From contig NZ_CP072203.1 of NCBI RefSeq assembly GCF_017654315.1, forward strand, positions 2,728,001-2,792,000: a DNA stretch of 64,000 nt, written 5' to 3'. The notes under the pieces were generated by a model. That model saw only the letters and a program-made list of their open reading frames with translations. It was not told the origin of the DNA and made no database searches. A program made the translations under genes and the position numbers. The stretch comes from Gordonia polyisoprenivorans. GTDB taxonomy: Bacteria > Actinomycetota > Actinomycetes > Mycobacteriales > Mycobacteriaceae. Positions 36,812 to 45,204 of this stretch are shown piece after piece; the stretch's first letter is position 1; each line of letters opens with the position of its first letter.

Positions 36812-37534
36812 TCAGGTCAGCACGACCTCGGCCCGTTCGGTGGCTGCGCGCGCGGACTGGTCGCCGTCCGGATTGGCCACCCACACCAATCCGGCACCCA
36901 CCGACAGTGGCGCCAGGAAATGGTCGACAATGCCGGTGGCGCTTGCCCATTCGAGAGTGGAGAGCACCCGGCCGCCGGGCCTGATCCCGGCGCCGGCGCC
37001 GGCGGCGGCCGCGTGCGCGGCGTCGAGCACCTCGGAGGTGGTGCGGCCGTCCAGGGCATCACCGGCATGGGCCGGTCCGGTGAACTGATCGCCGTGGATG
37101 CGTACCCGGGTGCCGTAGTCGGAGACGCCGGGCGGCAGGCCGGGCACCGGCATGGCGAACGGGTCGAGCGGTGCGACGATCAGGTCTTCGACATCGGGAT
37201 GAGCATCGACGTGGTCTCGATCGGTGAATCCGACCGTGGCATCGCCGAACTGGTCTGCCTCGGCGCGGGTGTGCACCCGGGCGCCGGCCCACCAGCAGCC
37301 GAGCAGGATGCCCGCGGTCTGCCAGTGTTCGGGAAGGTCGACGATGACGGGATCGCCGGGCTCGAGCAGCACTTCGTCGACGAGGAGGTTGGCGGTCTTG
37401 GCCGCCCAGTTACCCAGGGTCGCCCAGCTGAGCTCGGTGCGCTCGCCGGTGGCGTCGTCGTAGAAGGTCAGCGCGGGACGCGAGTGGTCGTCGATGCCCT
37501 CGAAGACGGCGGCGGTGATGGTGGTGGCGGTCAT
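36812..37534 (-). CDS. TIGR03089-family AMP-binding-like protein
   Basis: 240 aa protein that resembles only the N-terminal region of AMP-forming ligases (GIDDHSRPALTFYDDATGERTELSWATLGNWAAKTANLL, then DPVIVDLPEHWQTAGILLGCWWAG). The AMP-binding P-loop and C-terminal domain are absent. This is the actinobacterial family that sits beside LytR-CpsA-Psr genes (Rv3268 position). The function is unknown and a ligase activity is unlikely. It starts at ATG 37534, 58 nt after the LCP stop, and is probably in the same message. Confidence 0.85.
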   Translation of the reverse strand: MTATTITAAVFEGIDDHSRPALTFYDDATGERTELSWATLGNWAAKTANLLVDEVLLEPGDPVIVDLPEHWQTAGILLGCWWAGARVHTRAEADQFGDATVGFTDRDHVDAHPDVEDLIVAPLDPFAMPVPGLPPGVSDYGTRVRIHGDQFTGPAHAGDALDGRTTSEVLDAAHAAAAGAGAGIRPGGRVLSTLEWASATGIVDHFLAPLSVGAGLVWVANPDGDQSARAATERAEVVLT

Positions 37535-37592
37535 CGGTTCATTGTCTCGTCGGGCTCGGCCGACGAGATCGACGGGGTCGCCACCGGTCCGG

Positions 37593-39602
37593 TCAGTTGA
37601 CGCACATCGGGCCGTCGGTGCCCGCGGTGATCGCCGAACTCGGCGCCGGGGTCGCGGTGCCGCCGCCGGCACCGCCGGAGTCGCCACCCGTCGAGCCGCC
37701 GCCGATGTCCGACACCGAGCCGGGACCGCTGTAGGTGTTGGTGAGCACGGCCCGCAACTCGTGGTCCCCGAGGGTCGGATCGGCGGCGACGTTCAGTCCG
37801 CCGAGATCCTTGGCGAGCAGGCGGGCACCGGGATCGTCGGCGGTCTTCGCGAGGACCACCGAATCGCGCTCGTTGCCCGGATCGCTGAGGAGTTTGCCCG
37901 CCTGATAGCCCTTGGCGGTCAGGATGCCCGCGACGTTCTTGGCCAGTCCGTCCACCGTGCCGGCGTTGTTGACGTCGACGGTGTACTCGGGGCGTCCGGT
38001 GTTGCGGGAGGGATCGAGCAGGGAACTGGTGTAGGCCCGGACCTTTGCCGGGTCGACGGTGACGACGCTCTGCTGCCCGTCGTCGCTCCACCCGTGGTCG
38101 TCGACGATGGGGATCGTCGCAAATTTGACCCGACCGCCGCTGAGATCCTTGAGTTGCTCGGCGAAGGTCAGGACGTCCCAGTCGTCGTCGATGACCACCG
38201 ACCGCGACACCGCGGCCTGCAACTGGTTGAGCTTGGTCGGGTCGGTCAGGGTACCTGCCGACAGGATCTTCTGGGTCAGGGAGGCCATGTACGCCTGCTG
38301 ACGGGTGATCCGGTCGAGGTCGCCGCGCGGGAGGTCGTGGCGCTGCCGGACGAAGCTCAATGCTTGTGGGCCGTTGAGGGTTTGGCGTCCGGCGGGGAAG
38401 TGGGCACCGGAGAACGGTTCGTTCACCGGGTTCTTGAGACACACGTCCACGCCGCCGACGGCGTTGGTGAGCAGCACGAAGCCGAGCAGGCCGACCTCCG
38501 CGTAGTGATCGACGTGGACGCCGGTGAGGTTGGCGACGGTGTCGATCAGTGCCTCACGGCCGGCCTGAGTGCCCTCCCGCTCGGCCTGTGCCTCGCTCTG
38601 CCCGGCCTCGACGGCCTTGCGCCGCACGCCTTCTCGGGTGGTGCCGTAGGCCGCGTTGATCTTGCTCATCCCGATTCCCGGGACCTCGACATAGGAGTCG
38701 CGGGGAATCGAGATCGCCGTGGCCGACGACCCGTCGTTGGGAACGCGGATCAGCAGGATGGTGTCGGTGTTGGTGGAGATGTCATCGCCCGAGCGCAGCC
38801 ACCGTAATTCCTGGGCCGAGAGCGGGTTGCCCTTGGCGTCGGTGCGCGAGTCGGTACCGACCAGCAGGATGTCGGTGGCGCCGTCGTCGGCCCCGCCGAG
38901 TGCCAGGCCGCCGAGTCTGGTGATGTCGGACTCGAGGTTGTTGATGCTGCTCCAGGCGTACCCGGTGCACACCAGCACGATGACGGAGAGCACTGCGATC
39001 AGCCCGCGAGCCGCCGCGCGTCCACCGCGCCAGCCCGACAGCACTCCGCCCCCGCGGGGCGGCGCTGGGGGAGGCCCGGGTGTCTGCGGTTCGACCAACG
39101 CGTCGGGTGCGGCAGCGGTGGTCGTCCTGGCGGACGGCTTGGGAGCGGGTCGGTCGGCACCGGTCGGGCGGGGCTTGCGTCGGACCGGTTTCTCGGGTGC
39201 GGGGTTCCCGGGGGCCGCAGCGCCGGTCGCCCGCTGCGCGTTCGGCTTCGCCGCCTGCGCATTCGGTGTCGGCGCCGACCGGCCCTGTGCCGGGCGCTGT
39301 CCCGGCGGACGCCGACGACGCGGCCGTTCGGTGGGCTCGCGGTGGTCGCTGTCGATCGAATCGTTTGCGCGCGTGTGGATCTCGCCGGACGACCGTTGCT
39401 GGGCACCTCGTGCGCGATCCGGGTCGGCCGGGCGCCGTCGCCGCGTCCCGTCGGCTCGCGGTGCGCGGTCGGAGTGCTCGCCCCTCGGGGAACGGGGGCG
39501 TTCGGGCGCCGACTCGTCGGTCCGGGGGCGGCGCGCGCGGACCTCGTCGCCACGCGTGTGACCGGCCGGTCGCCTACGCGCACCATCGGGGCGGGAGTCC
39601 AC
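37593..39602 (-). CDS. LytR-CpsA-Psr (LCP) family cell-wall glycopolymer ligase
   Basis: 669 aa. A long, basic, Pro/Arg/Ala-rich cytoplasmic region (1-200) precedes a membrane helix (201-219, LIAVLSVIVLVCTGYAW). The LCP domain starts at about 244 (DILLVGTDSRTD, TDTILLIRV, AISIPRDSYVEVPG, KINAAYG, LSFVRQRHDLPRGDLDRITRQQAYM). A C-terminal LytR_C domain (about 545-640) follows, with a Gly/Ala tail. LCP proteins attach arabinogalactan to peptidoglycan. The GTG at 39602 is chosen for AAAGGAC 9 nt upstream. The cytoplasmic tail is far longer than in the M. tuberculosis homologue (Rv3267, about 500 aa total as I recall). Gene order with rmlD/wbbL supports the wall role. Confidence 0.92.
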   Translation of the reverse strand: MDSRPDGARRRPAGHTRGDEVRARRPRTDESAPERPRSPRGEHSDRAPRADGTRRRRPADPDRARGAQQRSSGEIHTRANDSIDSDHREPTERPRRRRPPGQRPAQGRSAPTPNAQAAKPNAQRATGAAAPGNPAPEKPVRRKPRPTGADRPAPKPSARTTTAAAPDALVEPQTPGPPPAPPRGGGVLSGWRGGRAAARGLIAVLSVIVLVCTGYAWSSINNLESDITRLGGLALGGADDGATDILLVGTDSRTDAKGNPLSAQELRWLRSGDDISTNTDTILLIRVPNDGSSATAISIPRDSYVEVPGIGMSKINAAYGTTREGVRRKAVEAGQSEAQAEREGTQAGREALIDTVANLTGVHVDHYAEVGLLGFVLLTNAVGGVDVCLKNPVNEPFSGAHFPAGRQTLNGPQALSFVRQRHDLPRGDLDRITRQQAYMASLTQKILSAGTLTDPTKLNQLQAAVSRSVVIDDDWDVLTFAEQLKDLSGGRVKFATIPIVDDHGWSDDGQQSVVTVDPAKVRAYTSSLLDPSRNTGRPEYTVDVNNAGTVDGLAKNVAGILTAKGYQAGKLLSDPGNERDSVVLAKTADDPGARLLAKDLGGLNVAADPTLGDHELRAVLTNTYSGPGSVSDIGGGSTGGDSGGAGGGTATPAPSSAITAGTDGPMCVN

Positions 39603-39853
39603 GAGTGGGCAGTCCTTTGCGGTCGTGGCTGCCGTCGTGCGGGGCAGCAGTTGCCTGAGTGTCAGGCGTTTCTGATGTGGTTTACGTCCGCCAAGGCTAC
39701 TGAAGGTGGTGGTGAACTCGGCGTCGCACACGCCGAGGGATCGTGGACGGACAAACCTTCCCCGGACACCGATCGAGTGGTGATCGCCACACCCCCTGCC
39801 CATCCGGGTGCGCCGGAGTGGTGGCCGCCGCGCGACCGGGGCACACTGACCGC

Positions 39854-40813
39854 GTGCGCAGCGATTCCGGGAGCGATCCGCGGCCGGCCGAACCCCGCCC
39901 CGTCGGTACGGTGTGGTTACTCGGCGCGGCGGGACAACTCGGTACCGCACTGCGTGCCCAGGCCGATGCGGACATCGCCCTGGTGCCGCTCACCTCCGCC
40001 GACGCCGACCTCGCCGATCCCTCCGCCATTCGCTCCGCGCTCGCCGGGGTGGGTGCGGGCGACGTCATCCTCAACACCGCGGCCTACACCGCCGTCGATC
40101 AGGCCGAATCCGATCCCGAGAAGGCTGCAGCGGTCAACGCCGTCGCGCCCGGGATCCTCGCCGAGATCACCGCGGCCGCCTCGGCCTGGCTCATCCACGT
40201 CTCCACCGACTACGTGTTCGCCGGGACCGGCATTCGTGAGCAACCCCTCGAGCCCGACGACACCGACCCCGAGACCACCCCGCCGAGCGTGTACGGCGCG
40301 ACCAAGCGAGCCGGTGAACGCGCCGCACTCGCCGCCGACCCGTCGTCGACGATCGTGCGGACCGCGTGGGTCTACACCGGCGGACCCGACAGTCCCGACT
40401 TCGTCGGCACGATGCGTCGTCTCGAGAAGAGCCGCGACACGGTGTCCGTCGTCGACGATCAGGTCGGCTCACCCACCTATGCCCCCGACCTCGCCGCCGG
40501 ACTCTGGGAGTTGGTACGTCACGGCCACCATGCGCCGGTTGCCGGTGCGATTCTGCACGCCACCAACCTCGGCGCGGTCACCTGGTATGCGGTGGCGCGC
40601 GCGGTGTTCGCAGGCGTCGGCGCCGATCCGGACCGGGTGCGCCCGTGTACCACCGCCGAATTCCCGCGGCCCGCACCCCGGCCCGCGTATTCGGTGCTCT
40701 CACCGCGCTCGTGGCGCGATGCCGGGCTCACCCCGCTGCGTGAGTGGTCGGCCGCGCTGGCCGATGCCCTCGGCGTCGACGCCACTCGATCCGGTGGTGC
40801 GCGGGTACGGTGA
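39854..40813 (+). CDS. rmlD: dTDP-4-dehydrorhamnose reductase
   Basis: 319 aa short-chain dehydrogenase-type reductase that completes dTDP-L-rhamnose for the arabinogalactan linker. The nucleotide loop LLGAAGQLGTAL is near residues 20-31. NTAAYTAVDQAESDPEKA, HVSTDYVFAG and the catalytic YGATKRAGE (Tyr, Lys) follow, then VDDQVGSPTYAPDLA. The GTG at 39854 is chosen as the most conservative start. It is divergent from the LCP gene and 71 nt upstream of wbbL. Confidence 0.94.
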   Translation: MRSDSGSDPRPAEPRPVGTVWLLGAAGQLGTALRAQADADIALVPLTSADADLADPSAIRSALAGVGAGDVILNTAAYTAVDQAESDPEKAAAVNAVAPGILAEITAAASAWLIHVSTDYVFAGTGIREQPLEPDDTDPETTPPSVYGATKRAGERAALAADPSSTIVRTAWVYTGGPDSPDFVGTMRRLEKSRDTVSVVDDQVGSPTYAPDLAAGLWELVRHGHHAPVAGAILHATNLGAVTWYAVARAVFAGVGADPDRVRPCTTAEFPRPAPRPAYSVLSPRSWRDAGLTPLREWSAALADALGVDATRSGGARVR

Positions 40814-40884
40814 CCTCGACCACAGCGGGCGCCGCGCAGCCCGGACGAATGGGACAGACCCCGACGGTTGGCTACGCTGACCCG

Positions 40885-41784
40885 GTGACCTCGAAGCTGG
40901 CCGTGGTGACGGTGACCTATTGGTCGGGCGACCACCTGCAGACCTTCCTGCGCAGTCTGTCGCACGCCACCTCTTCGTCGCCGCGCGTGGTGATCACCGA
41001 CAACGGATCCGGTGACGGCGCCCCCGAGGCCGCCGAACGCGAGCACAGCAACGTCACGCTGATTCACAGCGGCGGCAACGTCGGGTACGGGGGCGGTATC
41101 AACCGCGCGGTCGCCGAACTCGATGACGACGTCGAATTCGTCATGATCGCCAACCCCGACGTCGAATGGTCACCGGGATCGATCGACGAGCTCGTCGCCG
41201 CGGCGGCACGGTGGCCGAGGGCCGGAGCGCTCGGTCCCCTCATCCGCGAGCCGGACGGCTCGGTCTACCCCTCCGCGCGGCGCGTCCCCGACCTCGTCTC
41301 GGGCACCGGACACGCGCTCCTCGGCGGCATCTGGAAGTCCAATCCGTGGACCGCGGCCTACCGTGCCGACGACGTCGAGCCCAGCGAACGCCCGGTCGGC
41401 TGGCTGTCCGGATCGTGTCTTCTGGTGCGCCGCACCGCTTTCGACGAGATCTCCGGATTCGACGAGCGCTACTTCATGTACATGGAGGACGTCGACCTCG
41501 GCGACCGCCTCGGCCGCGCCGGCTGGCTCAACGTCTACGTGCCCGGAGCCGAGGTCGTCCACACCAAGGGACACAGCGCCGACAAACGTCCCGAGGCGAT
41601 GCTGCCCGCTCACCATCGCAGTGCCTATCGCTTCCAGGCCGACCGTCATCCAGGGGTGTTGCAGGCACCGCTGCGATGGGCATTACGGGCCGGTTTGGCG
41701 GTGCGGTCACGTCTGGCCGTACGCGCCGCAGCGCGCACCACGTCGTCCCACGATCATCCACATTCGGAGAGGAACACCCCGTGA
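40885..41784 (+). CDS. wbbL: WbbL rhamnosyltransferase (GT2)
   Basis: 299 aa GT-A glycosyltransferase that adds L-rhamnose to GlcNAc-PP-decaprenyl, forming the linker between peptidoglycan and arabinogalactan. Marks are VVTVTYWSGDHLQTFLRSL, ITDNGSGDGAPE, GNVGYGGGINRAV, IANPDVEW (DxD-like) and FDERYFMYMEDVDLGDRLGRAG. A TACGCT box 6 nt before the GTG at 40885 suggests a leaderless start there. An ATG at 40849 is the alternative. It is overlapped by manB by one base. Confidence 0.93.
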   Translation: MTSKLAVVTVTYWSGDHLQTFLRSLSHATSSSPRVVITDNGSGDGAPEAAEREHSNVTLIHSGGNVGYGGGINRAVAELDDDVEFVMIANPDVEWSPGSIDELVAAAARWPRAGALGPLIREPDGSVYPSARRVPDLVSGTGHALLGGIWKSNPWTAAYRADDVEPSERPVGWLSGSCLLVRRTAFDEISGFDERYFMYMEDVDLGDRLGRAGWLNVYVPGAEVVHTKGHSADKRPEAMLPAHHRSAYRFQADRHPGVLQAPLRWALRAGLAVRSRLAVRAAARTTSSHDHPHSERNTP

Positions 41785-42911
41785 TGCAGTTCTCGGTGAA
41801 CAACCCCGCGGTCAGCGCCGACGATGTCCCCGACATCGACATGTCCGATGTGCAGGCTGTCGTACTCGTCGGCGGCAAGGGGACCCGACTCCGACCGCTC
41901 ACCCTCTCGGCACCCAAGCCGATGCTGCCGACGGCGGGACTGCCGTTCCTCACCCACCTCCTCTCACGTATCCGCAAGGCCGGCATCCGCGATGTCGTGC
42001 TCGGGACGTCGTTCAAGGCCCACGTGTTCTCCGAGTACTACGGCGACGGCTCCAAACTCGACCTCAACATGCGGTACGTCACCGAAGAGGAGCCGCTGGG
42101 CACCGGCGGCGGTATCCGCAACGTGCTCCCCGAACTGACCGCGTCGACGATCGTCGTATTCAACGGTGACGTCCTCGGCGGCACCGACGTCCGTCACGTC
42201 GTGGCCACCCACCGCGAGTCCGACGCCGACGTCACCCTGCACCTCGTGCGGGTCTCCGACCCCCGCGCCTTCGGGTCCGTGCCGACCGACGAGACCGGCC
42301 GCGTCACCGCCTTCCTCGAGAAGACCCAGGACCCGCCGACCGACCAGATCAACGCGGGCACCTACGTCTTCCGTCGCTCGGTCATCGAGGACATCCCCGC
42401 AGGTCGCGAGGTGTCGGTCGAACGCGAGGTGTTTCCCGGCCTGCTCGCCGAAGGTCGGCACATCCACGCCTACGTCGACCACGCCTACTGGCGTGACATG
42501 GGCACCCCCGAGGACTTCGTGCGGGGCTCGGCCGACCTCGTCCGCGGCATCGCGCCCTCACCGGCCCTCGGTGACCGCCACGGCGAATCCCTCGTCCACG
42601 AGGGCGCGGGCGTCGCGCCCGGAGCGGTACTCATCGGTGGAACGGTCGTCGGCCGAGGCGCCGAGATCGGTCCCCGCGCCCGCCTCGACGGTGCTGTCGT
42701 CTTCGACGGAGCCGTCATCGAGGCCGGCGCGGTCGTCGAACGCAGCATCGTGGGCTTCGGTGCTCGCATCGGTCCGCGCGCCCTCATCCGCGACACCGTC
42801 ATCGGCGACGGCGCCGAGGTCGGCGCCCGCTGCGAACTGCTGCGCGGCGCGCGAGTATGGCCCGGCGTCCAAATCCCCGACGGCGGTCTGCGCTTCTCGA
42901 CCGACGTCTGA
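41784..42911 (+). CDS. manB: Mannose-1-phosphate guanylyltransferase (ManB/ManC type)
   Basis: 375 aa sugar nucleotidyltransferase. The N-terminal NTP-transferase domain covers about 25-260 (VVLVGGKGTRLRPLTLSAPKPM, GTGGGIRNVLPEL, VFNGDVLGGTD, INAGTYVF). A C-terminal left-handed beta-helix covers about 275-370, with hexapeptide repeats (IGGTVVGRGAEIGPRARLDG, VIGDGAEVGARC). It makes GDP-mannose for lipomannan and glycan synthesis. It corresponds to Rv3264c, called manB there although the activity is ManC-like. The TGATG overlap with wbbL shows coupling. Confidence 0.92.
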   Translation: MQFSVNNPAVSADDVPDIDMSDVQAVVLVGGKGTRLRPLTLSAPKPMLPTAGLPFLTHLLSRIRKAGIRDVVLGTSFKAHVFSEYYGDGSKLDLNMRYVTEEEPLGTGGGIRNVLPELTASTIVVFNGDVLGGTDVRHVVATHRESDADVTLHLVRVSDPRAFGSVPTDETGRVTAFLEKTQDPPTDQINAGTYVFRRSVIEDIPAGREVSVEREVFPGLLAEGRHIHAYVDHAYWRDMGTPEDFVRGSADLVRGIAPSPALGDRHGESLVHEGAGVAPGAVLIGGTVVGRGAEIGPRARLDGAVVFDGAVIEAGAVVERSIVGFGARIGPRALIRDTVIGDGAEVGARCELLRGARVWPGVQIPDGGLRFSTDV

Positions 42912-42941
42912 GAACCCGACGGGGCCCTCGCCGCTGTCACC

Positions 42942-42983
42942 CATCGCGACTTCGCCGCTGTCATCTCATCGCGACTTCGCCGC
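42942..42983. repeat. 17-bp direct repeat at the 3' end of the methyltransferase gene
   Basis: CATCGCGACTTCGCCGC is present at 42942-42958 and again at 42967-42983 (period 25). The second copy is the coding end of the minus-strand methyltransferase. The first is just past its stop. It looks like a small duplication, and it lies at the junction of two synteny blocks. Confidence 0.65.
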
Positions 42984-43616
42984 GGCGAGCACCCCGGGGC
43001 CCAACGGGATCACCACCGGCAACAACCGATCGTCGTCGGCCACCAGCATCGCGGCCTCGCGGGCCGCGGCGGTCATCGGATCGGTGCGCGTCGGATCGGC
43101 GACCGCACCCTGAGCTGCCGCGTCGTGGATGACCAGCATCCCGCCGGGCCGCAGCATCCGCACCGACTCGGTCACGAATCGCGGCATGTCCAGCCGCGGC
43201 CCGTCGATGAACACCAGGTCGTAGGAGCTGTCCGACAGTCGCGGCAACACATCGCGCGGGGTGCCGTTGATCAGCCGTGTCCGACCCGGCGCGATATCTG
43301 CTCCGGCGAACGACGCACGCGCGGCCTGATGATGTTCGAGCTCGGGATCGATCGTGGTCAGCACCCCGTCGGTCGCCATTCCGGCCAACAACCACAACCC
43401 GCTGACCCCGGTCCCGGTACCGATCTCGGCGACCGCATGCGCATCGACCGCCCGGGCGAGCACCGCGAGCAGTGCGCCGACCGACGGACTCACCGGAATC
43501 GCACCGAGTTCGATCCCGCGGGCACGGGCGGCGACGAGCGCATCGTCCTCCACGATCGCCGACTCGGCATAGTCGATCAGTGCCACCCGCGGGTCGCTCG
43601 GCTGGGTATCGGTCAT
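42966..43616 (-). CDS. SAM-dependent O-methyltransferase (Rv1220c-like)
   Basis: 216 aa class I methyltransferase of the caffeoyl-CoA/catechol O-methyltransferase type. The SAM loop is AEIGTGTGVSGLWLL (about 76-90), with GVLTTIDPELEH, YDLVFIDGPRLDM and MLRPGGMLVIHDAA following. The substrate is unknown. The ATG at 43616 lies 7 nt after a TAACCT box on the minus strand, a clear leaderless promoter. It is divergent from sigE, as in mycobacteria. Confidence 0.9.
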   Translation of the reverse strand: MTDTQPSDPRVALIDYAESAIVEDDALVAARARGIELGAIPVSPSVGALLAVLARAVDAHAVAEIGTGTGVSGLWLLAGMATDGVLTTIDPELEHHQAARASFAGADIAPGRTRLINGTPRDVLPRLSDSSYDLVFIDGPRLDMPRFVTESVRMLRPGGMLVIHDAAAQGAVADPTRTDPMTAAAREAAMLVADDDRLLPVVIPLGPGVLAAAKSR

Positions 43617-43623
43617 GCTCGCA

Positions 43624-43629
43624 AGGTTA
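43624..43629 (-). promoter_or_regulatory. -10 element (TAACCT) of the methyltransferase gene
   Basis: TAACCT (minus strand) lies 7 nt before the ATG at 43616. Confidence 0.6.
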
Positions 43630-43695
43630 GACATGCCGGGCGCAAACAGCCGACGGCACGCCCGGATTGCCGCGTCGCACCTCGGGGTTTGCTTC

Positions 43696-43711
43696 CTCAG
43701 ACAACACTCAG
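43696..43711 (+). promoter_or_regulatory. CTCAG-N6-CTCAG direct repeat upstream of sigE
   Basis: Two CTCAG units 11 bp apart (43696-43700 and 43707-43711), about 155 nt before the sigE ATG. In M. tuberculosis the stress regulator MprA binds loosely conserved direct repeats upstream of sigE. The spacing of one helical turn and the location fit an analogous site, but identity is not proven. Confidence 0.4.
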
Positions 43712-43865
43712 GGCCCTCATACGGCGACCACACCACGATGGGAGAGGGTGAGGGCATCGAATCGGATACAGGGGGAATATCACCACCCGGTGTCCGGTTC
43801 AGTATGGTGAATCCATCCGGCGTCACCGCGATGATGGTTTGTGAGAAGGGAACCGGCCACCCACG

Positions 43866-44471
43866 ATGAGCGACCACGAGGCGTCCGCAGACATTGTCCC
43901 CGGCGGAACCGCGGGATTCGATGCCACCGGAAACGACTTGCTCATGCCGTCATGGGATGAGTTGGTCCGCGAGCATGCCGATCGCGTCTACCGGCTCGCC
44001 TACCGGCTGTCCGGCAATCAGCACGACGCCGAGGACCTAACCCAGGAGACGTTCATCCGGGTCTTCCGGTCGTTGTCGAACTATCGTCCGGGAACGTTCG
44101 AGGGCTGGCTGCACCGCATCACCACCAACCTCTTTCTCGACATGGTTCGTCGGCGCAACAAGATCCGCATGGAGGCACTGCCCGAGGAATACGATCGCGT
44201 GCCCGCCGACACACCCGACCCGCAGCAGATCTTCGCCGATGCGAACCTCGACGGCGATCTGCAGGCAGCCCTGGACTCACTGAGTCCCGAGTTCCGCGCG
44301 GCTGTCGTCCTGTGTGACATCGAAGGACTGTCGTACGAGGAGATCGCAGCGACCCTCGGGGTCAAGCTCGGCACCGTACGCAGCCGCATCCACCGCGGAC
44401 GTCAGACCATCCGCGATTTCCTCCTCGCCCGTGGCCACAGCGACCGCCGCTCGGTCGCGGTCGGTCACTGA
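43866..44471 (+). CDS. sigE: ECF sigma factor SigE
   Basis: 201 aa ECF sigma factor for envelope and surface stress. Region 2 covers about 28-95 ([62 protein letters not shown]). Region 4 covers about 135-190 ([42 protein letters not shown]). It is followed by its anti-sigma factor and htrA, the canonical actinobacterial layout. The ATG at 43866 has GAAGGGAA about 13 nt upstream. Mycobacterial SigE has alternative starts, so the N-terminus is less certain. Confidence 0.95.
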   Translation: MSDHEASADIVPGGTAGFDATGNDLLMPSWDELVREHADRVYRLAYRLSGNQHDAEDLTQETFIRVFRSLSNYRPGTFEGWLHRITTNLFLDMVRRRNKIRMEALPEEYDRVPADTPDPQQIFADANLDGDLQAALDSLSPEFRAAVVLCDIEGLSYEEIAATLGVKLGTVRSRIHRGRQTIRDFLLARGHSDRRSVAVGH

Positions 44472-44628
44472 GTACGACATCGACGTCGACCACACCGAAG
44501 ACCACCGACGACCCTCATCGACGTGTCGTCCGCCGGGAACCCCACCGACCGCGCAATCGTTGGGTCTTTCGGTAGGCTGGGGCGTCGTCCCCGCCGAAAG
44601 CCGGGGTCACGACGGGGGAGAAGGGGTG

Positions 44629-45201
44629 ATGAACACGATGATGGACGACCCACAACGACGGTCGGACGCGAGTTCGGCGACCGACCGGATCGAGCATCCG
44701 GACAATCTTCGCCGACGCCGCGCCTGGAATCCGGCGGCCTGGACACCCGCACGTTCGTCCTTCACCCCGAACCGCCGGCCGAGTGCTCCACGAGACCGGC
44801 GATTCGCACCCACCGAGCATCTGGCGCCCGAGGCGGTCGCAGCCTACGTCGACGAAGAACTCGGTATGACCGCCCACATGCGTGCCACCCACCACCTGGC
44901 TCTGTGCCCCGAGTGTGTCGCGGCAGTCGAGGCCCAGACCGCGGCTCGGACCCGCTTGCGTTCCTCGGGAACCATGCCCATTCCGACCGGTTTGCTGGGT
45001 CAGCTCAGTCAGATCCCCACTCGCGAGTTCGACATGACCGATCATCGCGACAGGAGTCGACCGGTCGACGGTGCCGAGCGTGGCGCCCTGCGCCGCACCC
45101 ATCCCGGTCGCGTGCCCGGCGAGCCCACGCCCCTGCCCGGCCACGACTCGCCCGGCCACGACTCGAACCGAGGTCGCATGCAGCGTTGGCGGAGCCGCTG
45201 A
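44629..45201 (+). CDS. rseA: Zinc anti-sigma factor RseA
   Basis: 190 aa anti-sigma factor that binds SigE. The zinc-associated anti-sigma motif is HLALCPEC (H-x3-C-x2-C), in THHLALCPECVAAVEAQTAARTRL near residues 86-108, preceded by HLAPEAVAAYVDEELGMTAHMRA. No membrane helix is present, so it is a cytoplasmic, redox- or kinase-controlled type as in mycobacteria. The N-terminus (Arg-rich, about 60 residues) and C-terminal tail (PGHDSPGHDSNR repeat) look disordered. The start at ATG 44629 follows GGGGGAGAAGGGG. htrA begins 3 nt after the stop. Confidence 0.9.
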   Translation: MNTMMDDPQRRSDASSATDRIEHPDNLRRRRAWNPAAWTPARSSFTPNRRPSAPRDRRFAPTEHLAPEAVAAYVDEELGMTAHMRATHHLALCPECVAAVEAQTAARTRLRSSGTMPIPTGLLGQLSQIPTREFDMTDHRDRSRPVDGAERGALRRTHPGRVPGEPTPLPGHDSPGHDSNRGRMQRWRSR

Positions 45202-45204
45202 CAC

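Noticed and set aside
37593..39950. LCP gene starting at 39950 (785 aa)
   Set aside because: The extra N-terminus overlaps the rmlD start region, has no ribosome site, and reads as random Arg-rich sequence. GTG 39602 has AAAGGAC at good spacing.
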